Source of the DNA: Lobulomyces angularis
Taxonomy: Eukaryota > Chytridiomycota > Chytridiomycetes > Lobulomycetales > Lobulomycetaceae
NCBI GenBank assembly: GCA_027604685.1
Contig: JADHYX010000156.1
Span: 1-31,435 of the forward strand
Direction: 5' to 3'
DNA: 31,435 bases
A program made the translations under genes and the position numbers. Shown here in pieces: positions 1 through 10,944 of the stretch; within the stretch, counting starts at the first letter, position 1, and each line of letters starts with the position of its first letter. Under the pieces are notes generated by a model. It searched no databases. It had not been told where the DNA came from and saw only the letters and a list, made by a program, of their open reading frames with translations.

Positions 1-1366
1 AATAAAAAAACTAAAAAATTAAAATAGAAAGTTTATAATTTTTCAATGAACACTTATAAAAAATTAAATTAAAAAATTAAATACATTTGGCATAAAACGA
101 TTAAGTAATTAGTGATAATTTAATAGCTAGCTTTAAAATGATTAAAAAGTTGATGTTTGTTCTAGAATCAAGATACTTTGTTACACATTTGCTCAATTCT
201 AAGTTAAAAGATAAACTCTAATGGATCATCAATTTCGTTTCCACATATATTTGAATTACTGCATATCATGAGTTCCTGCATCGAAATTATTAGGTTTTAA
301 AAACCATTTGAACAAATTCTTAGCACTACACTCGTTATCTCCAGAGCTCCACACATATTGGCAAATGTTGATAACAGCGGAATGATTTTTCAAATATTTT
401 TTTACATTAAAAGAACCCATCACCTGATCTATTTAACACTCTTCTTAATGTGATTTTATTTAACCGGTTACTACTTATCGATACAAAAATTTATCTAATT
501 GAAATGGTTTTGTTAAACAAAAATGCATGTAATCCCTAACAGAAAGGATTCGGATAACGAAATTAAGTATTAAAAAAGAAAGCAATAAAAAAACAAATTA
601 TGGAAGAAATTCAAAAAATTATGTGGTGATTCATTTGGATCGTTAATTTGTTTTGGTTTGGTGAGGAACTCTGCTAAATTTCGCTCTTTATTTATAAATC
701 TTTTTTTCTTAGTTCTGTTAATTATATATGGTAAAAATTTAGTTAGCATTACACATATTTGTGTATTTTATTTTATTAAATGTATGGTGATCAAGACATT
801 TTTTTTTTTTTTTTTTTTTTATTCAGAGTTGAAAACTGGGAAACTTTGAAAAACAGAATTGAAAGACTATAAGTGAATATGATGTCAGGAATATGAACTA
901 TGAATGCAGGTAAGTGATAATTTTATATAACAACTTAATTATTAAATAATGATATTGTATTTTAATAAAAATAATTCACTTGAGAAAAACCAACCAACTA
1001 AAACTAATCCTTTTATACTAAAGTTTAGATTTCGAATAAACATGTAGAATAAAACGAAGATATAAAACAAATTTTTCCAAAAGGTTCTTTTATCTTCCAA
1101 AAACTTTGATGAACTTCTAAAAAATGCTAAAGTCTTTTCGATTCATTACAAAAAGCATCATTAACATTCAATATGTTGAAGAGGATTAGATGGCTGGGCG
1201 AACCTTTTTACAAAACTTTTCAAACTAAACAGAGATTATTTTGATAAAACTTAGTTTTTTTTTTATACTTTTTGATGTTTCCCATTTTAAAAATAAAATA
1301 AAACTATTATAAAAAGAAAAAGTAAAATAAAACTATTATAAAAAGAAAAAAAAAAAAAAAACTATT
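1..1366. other. Left intergenic region, no supported gene
   Basis: This stretch is AT-rich and full of stops in all frames. There is a splice-like segment: a poly-T tract ending in CAG at about 803-827, and a GTAAGT at about 910. The enclosed sequence does not stay open in any frame. It may be the 3' end or untranslated exon of a gene lying further left, but that cannot be shown. The only clear structure is the tandem repeat at its right end. Confidence 0.6.
1294..1349. repeat. Two tandem copies of a 29-bp AT-rich unit
   Basis: A 29-bp unit starting TAAAATAAAACTATTATAAA occurs at 1294-1322 and again at 1323-1349, nearly identical until the second copy runs into a poly-A tract. It sits just beyond the stop codon of the minus-strand receptor gene, so it is probably in that gene's 3' UTR. 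It looks like a simple slippage duplication. Confidence 0.85.
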
Positions 1367-3690
1367 TTATATAGAAAGAAAATAATCATCAGGAGTAGCA
1401 TTTACTGGGGTAAGACGTTTTTCTTTGTGACTTTTTTTTCTAGATAAAACTTCTTCTGGAATATAAAATCCTCCAATACTTTTAACAGTCCCGCTTCTTT
1501 TACTGGAATTTCGCTCTAATTCATCATTTCTGTTTGGTAAATCTAAGGTCTGTAAAATTTTAGTCTCCTTTCTTGTTATTAAACCAGAAGTGCCGTCTAG
1601 TGTTGATCGCACTATTCCAGGATCAGTTAACTTTTTTAATCCTTCTAAATATCCTGCAGATGGTATATTTTTTAATAGGGTAAATTGATGTTCATACTAT
1701 GAAAAAAAAAAAAATTTTTTTATTTTGTTTTTTAAATAAATTAACAAAGTTAAAAAAATCAAAACCTCTTTCGTCGCAATGAATTTGTCATGAATTAATG
1801 AACATATTTTTATAGGAAACAAACCCCTCTGATCGTTGGAATGATTGTAGCCTTTTAACATTAAAAAAAATATTTTTTAAACAATTTAAAAATTCAGCAA
1901 TAATTTTTTATATACCAAAACAAATTCCATCTTCATAAAAATGTTCAATAGAGAGGATATCTCCAACTTTTATTATCATTAAAGGATCTCCAGGATCAGC
2001 ATTTTCATCTTGGTAGTCACAAAGTGCCTTTGCCAATGTAAACTCTCCCAACAATATTTCATTTAACGGGCCGGGAGATTCTGGTTTATTTAATTCATAG
2101 CTAAATGGTATCGTTTTAAATTTTGATTCAACCGTAGTAGAAGCAGCAATTGAATTTAACGGAAACATTCCTGAATATATTTTAAAAAAAGGTTTTAATT
2201 ATATGTTCTTCAATTATATTTACCTCGATGTCCTGTTTTGTGATTCCAACCTAAACACCACTGATCCTGAAAAATTTTTTCAACAAAAATGCCATCTCCG
2301 GCCTCCAATAAAAGTTCATCTTCTGTAACAGTGTCACAAGCAGTAGGATCGTATGGAAAGACAACTGGTAAAAATCTATTTTGTACAAAATAAAAATGAC
2401 AAAAGAAATATAAACTGTATACCTATGTGATAAACCACCTGTCTCTAAAATTTTTCCTTTGGCAAATTTAGGAACCAACAAAATTTCTTTACTACCAGCT
2501 GCGGATTTAGATTCTGGCGAGACAAACCTACTAAGTTTTATTTAAATTAATTAAATTTAATTTAAAATAAAAAAAAATATATGTATTGAACTTATTTTCC
2601 AAATCTTTAACTCCAATATCGTCTTCATTATTTCTAGTATTTGAAAAATATTCATCATCAGGCATATCATTACCTTTGTTAAAACCACGAAAGTTCACCG
2701 ATTTATAGTCTTTAAAATTTCTTGCATTTTTTTTCCAATTTTTTAGCAATACGAAGATCGAAATCAGTCCAAAAATGCATCCAACTACTATACCGCCAAT
2801 TATACTACCTAACGAAACAACTTCGATATTATTTGTTGAATTTATGTCAGAGCTTAATGGTGCTGCAACAATGCAGGATGTTTCAGAAGCATTATTACAA
2901 TTGGCGACACATTTACCGTCTACAGCACAAATGTTTCCTCCTCTATTAAAAAATTAAAAAAAAAAATTAATTGTGAGGTTCTAAAAAAAAGAATAAACGA
3001 AAAATCTAAGGATGTAGAGTTAAATACATTAAATTTAGTTCTGGTATATTAAAAGCATCTTTTAACGCATTTGAAGAAGGATTATTTCCAGTTACATCCT
3101 AAATGTTTACAAAAAGTACTTATTAAAAAGAAGATGAGTTATTCCTTTGTATTTACCAAAAGTTTTAATGTTGCAATATTCAAATTCGAGAAATCATACC
3201 GCTCCAGAGGATTATGACTTAGATTTAATGACTCCAACTTTAATAGAGGAAATTTTGGAATGTCTTTGTACAAATTTCCAGATATATCTAAACTTTTAAG
3301 CATTGTCATTTCAGAAAGTGCCTCAGGAAAAGTCGACCAATTATTATAACCAACTGATAAGGAGGTTAAGTTTTTTAGCCCTTTTTATAGTAGAAAAGAA
3401 ATAAATTAAAAAAAAAAAAGAACATTTATTTAAAAAAAACATACACCAAAGAACAACAGGAAATGAATCAGCATCCATACCAGAGTTATTAAAATTTAAC
3501 TTAATTATATTTTCATTTTTGTTGCAAGTAACCATATTAGACCACAAACAACAAGGCAAGTTTTGAGTGGTAGGACTTTGAGGTAAAAAATGAGCGACAA
3601 GGTCGCCTAATAGAGAAGTAAGAGATTGTATAAAATACTAATTAAAAACATACAGTTAGATTTTGGAGTTGTAGAATTAACATTTGACAT
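1367..3690 (-). CDS. LRR ectodomain - single TM - two SH3 domains, receptor-like protein
   Basis: Ten exons can be joined on the minus strand: 3690-3654, 3606-3445, 3380-3157, 3098-3028, 2942-2592, 2530-2423, 2375-2224, 2170-1916, 1851-1766 and 1696-1367. They give 591 residues in one frame. The N-terminal part has a plant-type LRR cap (NCDLVAHFLP, then LPCCLW and VTC), followed by about three leucine-rich repeats (LKNLTSLSVGYN, LKSLDISGN, LESLNLSHN). A short Cys-rich segment, a Ser/Asn stalk and a helix near residues 207-230 (IIGGIVVGCIFGLISIFVLL) come next. The cytoplasmic side carries two SH3-like domains, near 318-368 (VVFPYDPTACDTVTEDELLL) and 412-470 (AKALCDYQDENADPGDPLMI), then a basic tail. 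LRR-TM-SH3 architecture is known in zoosporic fungi; ligand and partners are unknown. The start is uncertain: no signal peptide follows ATG 3690, but a hydrophobic in-frame stretch lies just upstream, so an extra exon from ATG 3829 is possible. Confidence 0.85.
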
Positions 3691-4155
3691 TTCGGTAATC
3701 AAAAGTAGAATTTGTTGAGAAAGTTGACAAAGCAAAAACTTAAATTTCTGCACAAAATCTATCTGTTTGGTTAAAAAAAAAAAAAAGACTTTTTTTTTAA
3801 TCTACTTTCAAAAATAAAGCATAGCCCATATTCCAAATATGGCAAAAAAGCAATAATAAAATTTAAAATATTAAAATATCTTTTAACTTTTTATCTGTAC
3901 AAAAAAGCAGCTCTTTGCGGCATTGAATAAGAGCAATGAAGATTTTATACAAATTTGCACTAAGTATTTTATAAAATTTGTAAATTTCATTTAAAAATTT
4001 TCAACATTTTTTACGCAAAAAACAGTATTTTCTTTCAAATAAAAAAAATATAATCTCATCAACTTTTTATTAAGTTCTTTTTTTTGTTTTTGGGAAAGTA
4101 ACATAAAAAAATTTCTTTTACGTTTATATTTTTTTTTTTTTTTTGGAAATAAAAA
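3691..4155. promoter_or_regulatory. Divergent intergenic region between receptor and WD40 genes
   Basis: This 465-bp AT-rich segment separates two divergent genes, so it must contain both promoters and the receptor's possible extra first exon (3829-3806). No clear TATA box or other motif stands out among the A/T tracts. Confidence 0.4.
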
Positions 4156-5662
4156 ATGAAATTTTTTGTCTCAGATTATGTAGGTCAAATTAAAACAGTG
4201 ACTCTATTAAACCATGATTTAATTGATGAAAAGAAATCAAAAAAGCAAAAGCTTTCGGAAAACACTACTAACGATAATCATAGCTCTATACCAAACACCT
4301 CAACAAAAAAAACAAAAAAAATTGAAAAAAAAGACTTTGAGGTTTTAAAATTTAATAAAAATGAAGAGATGGAAAAAAAAAATGCTATAGATTTTATAAC
4401 CTTTTCAAATAATTTAAAGTTTTTGATTTCTGCTAATGCTACTGGAAAGGTCAGTGTATATAATGTGGAGACTGGTACTTTATTAAAGACCATAGAGTGC
4501 TTTAATCCGGATTGGACTGTAAAAAAGGAAGAACATAGGGAAAAATTTATTGGCTTAAGTGAATATAACAAGTAAAAATAACATTTTTTTTTTTATTAAT
4601 TTAATTTTGTTTTTTTTGTAGTATAATAATGACCTGTACAGATAAAGGAAACTTAAAATATGAAGTATATGACCTAAGTCATTATAAAAATAATAATGCC
4701 TCTGATGAAAATAATGAAAAATCGACACCAATTGAAGAAGAAGAAATATTAGAAACTTTAATAGACATCAAAAATAATGAAAAATTTGAAATTAACTTAA
4801 ATATAGATAATTTATGTAAATTTAAAGTGAACAAAAAAAATCCAAATTATTTCATCACTGGTGGAAAAGAGAGAGATTTAATGTTATGGGACTTAAGAGA
4901 TATCATGAAAAGTTCGCAACAGAATGATAAAATACAACCAGCCTGGAAAGCTAAAAACGTAACTTTTTAATCTTTCTTCTTTATAATGTAAATAAAATAT
5001 TTGAAATAGGTTCCTCATAATTTTTTAGATTTAAGGCAGCCAGTGTGGGTAACAGATTTAGCATTTTTAGACCAGTGTGATCCACCACAGAAGGCATTGG
5101 TAATTACTGGGTACAGTGAATTGAGAATGTACGACTTTACTTTGGAACTTGATGAAAAAAGAAAAAATAAAAGAGATATTAATAGACCTCTTTTTAATCT
5201 TAAAGTAGGTGAAAATGTATTAAAATGCTTAGAAATTTGTTGCTCTGATCCAAAGTAATTGCACTTTTTTAAATTTTTTTTTTTAAGTTAAATTTTTTTT
5301 TATTTGATAGTCTAGTGCTGGTATCAGATACACTAGGAAATCTAGTTCAAATTAACCTGAAAACTTTAAAAGTATGTGGATCATTTAAAGGAACAGCAGG
5401 AACCCTAAAATGCATAAAATCCTTTAGAAAAGGTGAAAAAAAATATATATCAGGAGTTGGATTGGATAGATTTTTGAGGGTTTGGGAATTGGATGAAAAT
5501 AACAACCGATTAGTTTACAAAAGCTACTTAAAGCAGAAATTAAGTTTTATATTGCTTGATGAAAACAGTTTGATTGAGCCAGTCGATAGTGAAGAAAATA
5601 GCAAAAGAAAAAAGAAATCCAAGATTGATGGGATTTGGGGTGATATGGAAAGAGTTAGTTAA
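4156..5662 (+). CDS. NSA1: Nsa1/WDR74-type WD40 ribosome-biogenesis factor
   Basis: Four exons (4156-4571, 4622-4958, 5010-5254, 5311-5662) give 449 residues. The protein starts as a short beta-propeller strand (MKFFVSDYVGQIKTVTL). A Lys-rich low-complexity insert follows, then WD40-like blades such as NPNYFITGGKERDLMLWDLR and ISGVGLDRFLRVWEL. The stretch NVPHNFLDLRQPVWVTDLAFL, formed across the intron 2 splice, matches the hallmark 'N-D-(W/F)-LDL-R-P-V-W' segment of Nsa1 and WDR74. The tail is basic (KRKKKSKID), as in that family. Nsa1 is a nucleolar component of early pre-60S particles, released by the AAA ATPase Rix7/NVL, so the expected role is large-subunit assembly in the nucleolus. Residue count and splice phases are consistent throughout. 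The assignment rests on motif recognition; another nucleolar WD40 protein is less likely. Confidence 0.87.
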
Positions 5663-5965
5663 GGTTATACAAATTCAATAATTTATAAGAGAATATTCTA
5701 AGAGGTTTTAACAGTTTTAATTTTGGTGTTGGAGTATAGCATAAAATATAGATTAATTTTCAAATAAAAAAAAAAAAAAAAGTTGATCCTACTTTTCTGC
5801 TTTTAAAAACCTCAACTTCTTCTTACTCCACCAAATTATACACTTTTTGCCACTTCAAGTGCTGAATTCCAAAAAAGGAAGGTCGCACAAAATTCTATAA
5901 AAAAAAAAAATAAAACAAAAAACAAAAACTCGACTTCAAAAAAAAATTGAAACGTTAATTAAAAA

Positions 5966-7173
5966 ATGGGTATTAATAAAACAAGAAAAAAAAAATTTAA
6001 AAAACATTACTATTTAAAAATAATAATCTTTTTTTTTCAATTTAGCTTCGAAAAGAAAAGCAAATACTAAAGTTCCAGTGCTCAAGAAGCTAGATTTGGG
6101 GTCTGAAAGTGAACTTGATTTCGCGGAAGATATTACAAGGTGCATTTGCTTAAAAACTCATACCACTGGGTTAATGATTCAATGTGAGGGTTGTGAAGTT
6201 TGGCAACACTGTGAATGCATTGGATTGAAAAAAAAAAATATACCTAAAAAATATTGGTGTGAACGCTGTACAAAGTAATTATTTTTTTTTTTTTTTTTAA
6301 TTTTTTATTCAACCTTTTTTTTTTTTTGGTTTCTAGTCCAGAATCACAACCAAGTTCAACAACTCTGTCACGTAGAACTTCTTCTCCATTATCTGTTGTT
6401 TCTAATTCAACCTTGGCGCAGGAAAATACGGATATGACTGTAAATACCAAAACAACTCCAACGACAGAGAACACATTAAAAAGGAGAACTATGAATTCGA
6501 GAGAAGCGGCGCAGTGGGAGGATACGACGTTGATTGGGACCATTGTTGAACATGAAAACACGGAAAAGGGTGAGATAGATGGTATATGTTGTTGAATTTA
6601 AGCGTTTTAAAATTAGAACCAAATTCGGAGTTAACACTAGCAAACGATCAGGAAGAACCACAAAAATTAGAAACCACGACTAGAAAGTACAAGAAAAGGA
6701 AGCGTAACAAGCCAGCTGCACTCAACACTCTAAACTTGAATGAATCACCTGGTCCCCCTTCATCAATTGACTCTGACTGCAAGCGACTAACCAACTCTAA
6801 GCGATTCACCATCTACGAGATGAAGCGCCGAGTAAAGGCAATGCTCGAATACATGGGTTCAATTGATGTAAATTCAATTAAACTTAATTCAGCTGATCTT
6901 AATTCAATTAATCCAAATTCATGTAATTTAAATTCCATAGATACACCAAATAATAAAAGCTCAGAAGTCGAAGAATCTTCCAGCAGCTCCAATTCCTTTC
7001 AGAATAATATACCTCACAATTCCCAACATAAAATAAAGAGAAACATTTTTGCAAACAATAGCAATTTCACTACAGCTGAAAAGCATGAAATATTTCAAAT
7101 GTACACTAATTTGAATAAATCATTGGAAAAATTCCAAACCAAGTATCTCAGTAGGTGCAAAGAAATGTATTAA
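5966..7173 (+). CDS. PHD-finger protein, Cti6-like (Rpd3L-type subunit)
   Basis: Exons 5966-5969, 6046-6274, 6337-6569 and 6617-7173 give 340 residues. The first exon is only ATGG; splicing then yields MASKRKANTKVPVLKK. A C4HC3 PHD finger spans about residues 34-78 (CIC, CEGC, WQHCEC, CERC). After it come a Ser/Thr-rich stretch, the block KRRTMNSREAAQWED, a basic patch (KYKKRKRNKP) and RFTIYEMKRRVKAMLEYMG. A Cti6-like arrangement (PHD, then a 'RRTMNSRE'-type block and a short helical motif) is what I recognise. In yeasts Cti6 is a subunit of the Rpd3L histone deacetylase complex and its PHD binds the methylated H3 tail. Residues 225-250 carry a degenerate xNS(I) repeat. The C-terminal helix (EIFQMYTNLNKSLEKFQTKY) may bind partners. 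The PHD is certain; the Cti6 identity is moderate. Confidence 0.75.
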
Positions 7174-7801
7174 AAAAATTTTCAGAATAATAAATAAAAT
7201 TTAAAAACACCTGTACATAACCAGTTCTAAAAATCATTACTTGTCTAGTAGATAAACACATTAAAAAAAATAAAAATAAATTTTTTTTTTTTTAGTGAAT
7301 TCTATTGCATTTTACTTAACTTTTAAAAAAATTTCAATATAATTAAAGAAAGTTGTAAAAGAAATTTAAAGAATAAACAAATGAAGTTGCTTTATTAAGT
7401 AGCCTTTATTGACACTCTGAGCGTTTATCACTAACCACTTAAGTTATTGAATAATAAAAAATTTAAAAGTTTTTATTGATTTCATTATTTCATTGTGTAA
7501 AAAGCAGGTAATTGTGCAATATGTGCAAGGTTGTTGATGAACGATATGATGAAAATTCGTGTTAAATCTTTTTCAAATTGATAAAAAGGATGACTTTAAA
7601 TTATGCTGACCCAACAAACAATTTCTTAGCAAAAGGTAAATGAATCATCGCTAAAACCTGTTGGACCTTAAGAACAGCAATAAATAACTTTTCTTTGCAC
7701 ATTTTGTGTAACAACAATATTACTTTGACCATCTCAAAAAAAAACTACTAATAAAATTTTAATATTTATAATACATATATTTATATTTTTTTTTTTATAA
7801 A
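7174..7801. other. Intergenic region upstream of the phosphatase gene
   Basis: The region is AT-rich with no open frame of note. It contains the snoRNA candidate described separately and presumably the phosphatase promoter. The part at about 7370-7740 has a more complex base composition than the flanking A/T tracts. A short hairpin (CTGTT/AACAG, about 7658-7677) lies in it. Confidence 0.4.
7530..7615 (+). ncRNA. Weak box C/D snoRNA candidate
   Basis: In the 628-bp gap between the PHD and phosphatase genes, TGATGA (7535-7540) and ATGATGA (7546-7552, a perfect box C) are followed by CTGA (7606-7609, box D) about 60 bases later. GTTG at 7530-7533 can pair with CAAC at 7612-7615 as a short terminal stem. 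The local sequence is less AT-monotonous than other intergenic DNA here. No guide match was tested and no clear D'/C' pair is seen, so this is only a candidate. Confidence 0.2.
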
Positions 7802-9280
7802 ATGGGAGGTAAAATTAAAAAAAATGAACTTAGGCAGTTTAATCATGATTCGTTGCTTTTTTTTTTTTTTTTTGTTAATCTTTACATCTAGGTCCTGAGC
7901 AGTGGTTAGAAACTATAAAACAATGTAAAATTTTAGAAGAGCAAGATATAAAGCAGTTATGTGAAATGGTATTTGCAATTAAAAAAAAAAAAAAAAATTC
8001 GGAATATGATACAAACCAAAAGAAAATTTTTTTTTTTTATACGACTCTGAATCAATTTTTTTTCATTTTATTTTAAGGTTAAAGATCTTTTAATGGAGGA
8101 ATCAAATATCCAGCCAGTACATACACCCGTTACTGTGTGTGGTGATATCCATGGGCAGTTTTACGATTTAATGGAGCTGTTTAGAGTTGGAGGTGAAATT
8201 CCCACAAATAGTTACATTTTTATGGTAAGTTTTTTAGTTATTTTTAGTAATGTAATTGAACATCAAAAATTTTTTTTTTAGGGAGATTTTGTTGACAGAG
8301 GTTATTACAGTTTAGAAACTTTTACTTTGTTGATGACGTTGAAAGCTAGGTGTTTTATTTTTTCACTTCAAACTATATTAATTTTTTTTTTCTATTAGAT
8401 ACCCAGATAAAATTACTTTATTAAGAGGCAACCATGAAAGTCGACAAATCACCCAAGTTTATGGATTTTATGGTATTTTTTCAATTCAAAAAACAAAAAA
8501 ATAGAATTAATATAAATTAAGATATAAAACCAAAAATACAATAAAAAAAATTTTAATTATTTTTTTAGATGAATGTCAAAATAAATATGGAAATCCTAAT
8601 GTTTGGAAATATTGTTGTTCTGTTTTTGATTATTTAACTTTAGCTGCGGTAATTGCGTTTTTAGAGAAAAAAGTTAAAATTAAGCATAAATATTTTTTTT
8701 TTTAATAGATTATTGATGGAAGAGTTTTATGCGTTCATGGTGGCCTATCTCCAGATGTAAGAACTTTAGATCAAATAAGAACTATTCAAAGATGCCAAGA
8801 AATTCCTCATGATGGTGCTTTTTGTGGTAACAATAATTGAAAAATTTTTCGATATAATTTTCTTTTTTGTACCTCTAGATCTGATGTGGTCAGATCCTGA
8901 AGAAATCGAAACATGGGGGACCAGCCCAAGAGGTGCCGGATGGTTATTTGGAAGTAAAGTTACTTCAGAGGTACTTAAAAAAAAAAAATTTTGTTAATTA
9001 TTTTTTCTTTTTGATATAGTTCAACCAAGTAAACAATTTAATACTAATAGCCAGAGCACACCAGCTGGTACAGGAAGGTTATAAATATATGTTTCCAGAT
9101 GAAAATTTAGTAACAGTTTGGTCAGCTCCTAATTACTGCTACAGATGTGGAAATGTAGCTTCAATAATGCATGTCGATGAATCATTGCAGATCGATGAAA
9201 GTAAATTTCAAACTTTCTCTGCTGTGCCTGATACTGAAAGGCTCATTCCTACTAGACAAAGTACACCTTATTTTTTGTGA
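7802..9280 (+). CDS. PP6/Sit4-type Ser/Thr protein phosphatase catalytic subunit
   Basis: Nine exons (7802-7808, 7892-7968, 8078-8224, 8282-8349, 8399-8472, 8569-8648, 8709-8826, 8879-8970, 9020-9280) encode 307 residues, the normal length for PP6 catalytic subunits (about 305). All PPP metal and phosphate-binding motifs are intact: GDIHGQ, GDFVDRG, RGNHE, the VHGGLSP histidine and ARAHQLV. Details favour PP6/Sit4/Ppe1 over PP2A or PP4: [19 protein letters not shown], the [19 protein letters not shown] region, [10 protein letters not shown] and the ending STPYFL. The last three residues match the PPP carboxyl-methylation tail (YFL). In fungi Sit4 works with SAPS-family subunits in G1/S progression and TOR signalling; that role is inferred from the family. 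Exon 1 is only 7 nt (ATGGGAG), giving MGGPEQWLE. Confidence 0.93.
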
Positions 9281-9612
9281 AGATAAATTTTATCGGAAAT
9301 TTTTTTCAAAAATTATTTTCTCTTTTTTTTTTTATTTAGTTCATAATTTCTTTTTTTCATAAAAATTTTTTTTTCCGTTTATACATTTTTTTGGTTGTTA
9401 CAAATTTCTTAAATGAAAAAAAAAAATTAATGAAGAATAAAATTTTTATTTATTTTGTTTTATTTTATTTATTATTTAAATCATACCAATTTCAGAAACA
9501 AAGAAAAAATAGTGGAGTTTGAAAAATTTGTTAAAATTGACATTTTCAAAAAAATAACCTTTTTAAATAAATTGTGAGGAAAAAAAAAAATAATAATAAT
9601 AATAAAAAGTAA
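9281..9612. other. Intergenic region with A/T tracts and an (AAT)n run
   Basis: These 332 bases between the phosphatase stop and the RIIa-protein start hold long T and A tracts and a short AAT microsatellite near 9590-9604. No coding or RNA signal is seen. Confidence 0.5.
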
Positions 9613-10806
9613 ATGGCAACTACATCAAGTGCGGGTTACAATTTTTGCCAGCAATATTTTGGTAAGTTTGAAAACGAATGGTAAATTTCATTTTTTTGTT
9701 ATTCGTTAGACCAACACGAACTTTCGGCATACTTTGAGGTAATAAATAATATTTTGAAATTCTATAAATAAATAATGAGTTTTTTTTTTTGGTTCTAGGA
9801 TGTAGTTACTAAATTAATTACAGAAAAACCAGACAACCCATTATCATATATAAACGACTAGTAAAAGATTTTTTTTTATAAAAAATTTTTAAAAAAAAAA
9901 TAGCATATATTTAATCTTTTTTTTTTAAGTTTTTCTTTGTGTAAATCAGGATTGAATATTATAAATCGTGAATATGATTACATTAAATCGACATTAAAAA
10001 ATAGAGTCAGTTTTGTTGCACAGTTTACAGAGTCTTTAAAGGATAAGAGTAAAAATTTGAAAAAAAACTAAAAAAAAAAAAATTCAAATTTTTTTTTTTT
10101 AAGCTTCAGAATACTTAACAGTTTTTGAGTTGCAACAGCTTGTAGAACTGCTATGTAAAGATTTTCCTTTTGAAGTAACTGAGATTTCGGCAAAGATTAT
10201 TGGTAGCAATATGTAACAAAAAAGATTTAAAATATCATGTATAGGTTTCGGTAAAAATATCTTCAGTGTTTTACCGACATTTGAAAAATCAAATTCAAGG
10301 GAATATAGTTGTGGCTATGAAAAGTTACGGATTAGCGATGTTGGAAAAGGTTTTAAGATTTACTTTACATACGTTGGTTAGAAAAAGGAAAAAAAGAAAA
10401 TATAATAAAAAACTTACATTATTTTTTATTTTTTTTTTATGTTTAGATTTTTTTAATAATACTATGAAATTACTACAAGACTGTTCAGTAGCAATTTTGA
10501 GAGAGAATTCACCACAAAAAGTGCACACTGACGAGTTAAAGTTATTGGAGGAGAGCTTTAAATTGTTAATAAAAAAGCAGTATTCAAAATCCGTTGATTT
10601 GAAGTAACCAAAAAATTAAAATTGTTAAAATAAATTTAACAATTTTATTATATTTTATTTAAAAAAGTGCACATCCTCCTTTTAATGATATCAAAGAGGC
10701 GATAACAAAAACTTTCAAAGTCCAGAAAGTTATGCAACACCAAGGACCAAATTTGGTGCCTGTAATTTGGTATGAATTTGTTTACAATTTAGGTTTATCT
10801 TTGTAG
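9613..10806 (+). CDS. RIIa-domain protein, possibly TPGS1-like
   Basis: Eight exons (9613-9661, 9710-9738, 9799-9860, 9930-10048, 10104-10202, 10245-10349, 10447-10603, 10668-10806) give 252 residues in a consistent frame. Residues about 14-48 (YFDQHELSAYFEDVVTKLIT, then EKPDNPLSYINDYF) match the RIIa/Dpy-30-like dimerisation helix pair, with the usual 'xP-xxPLxxLxxYF' second helix. The remainder is helical and has no catalytic motif. RIIa first, a following helical region, overall size and position beside CFAP99 resemble tubulin polyglutamylase complex subunit 1 (TPGS1), which is needed for axonemal tubulin polyglutamylation; this is a suggestion, not a proof. Exon 6 is the weakest: two frames are open between 10245 and 10349, and I chose the one whose splice phases fit both neighbours. 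Confidence 0.65.
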
Positions 10807-10944
10807 TTTTAGATTTAATTTATTAGATATTATTAAAAATCTACAGTTTAATTTTTAAAAAAAAACACGTAGCGGAGTTTTAAAAATAGTTGGTTTCCAA
10901 AAAAAAAAAATAAAAAAAAAATTTTAATTTGCTTCTACTTCAGA

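Noticed and set aside
658..849. 63-codon open frame with a hydrophobic product and a run of Phe
   Set aside because: The Phe run is a poly-T tract that also serves as a splice-like pyrimidine tract; composition is that of AT-rich spacer and there is no family resemblance.
600..868. Possible tiny two-exon gene starting MEEIQKI and ending in NWETLKNRIERL
   Set aside because: It needs an arbitrary donor choice and would encode only about 22 residues; no independent support.
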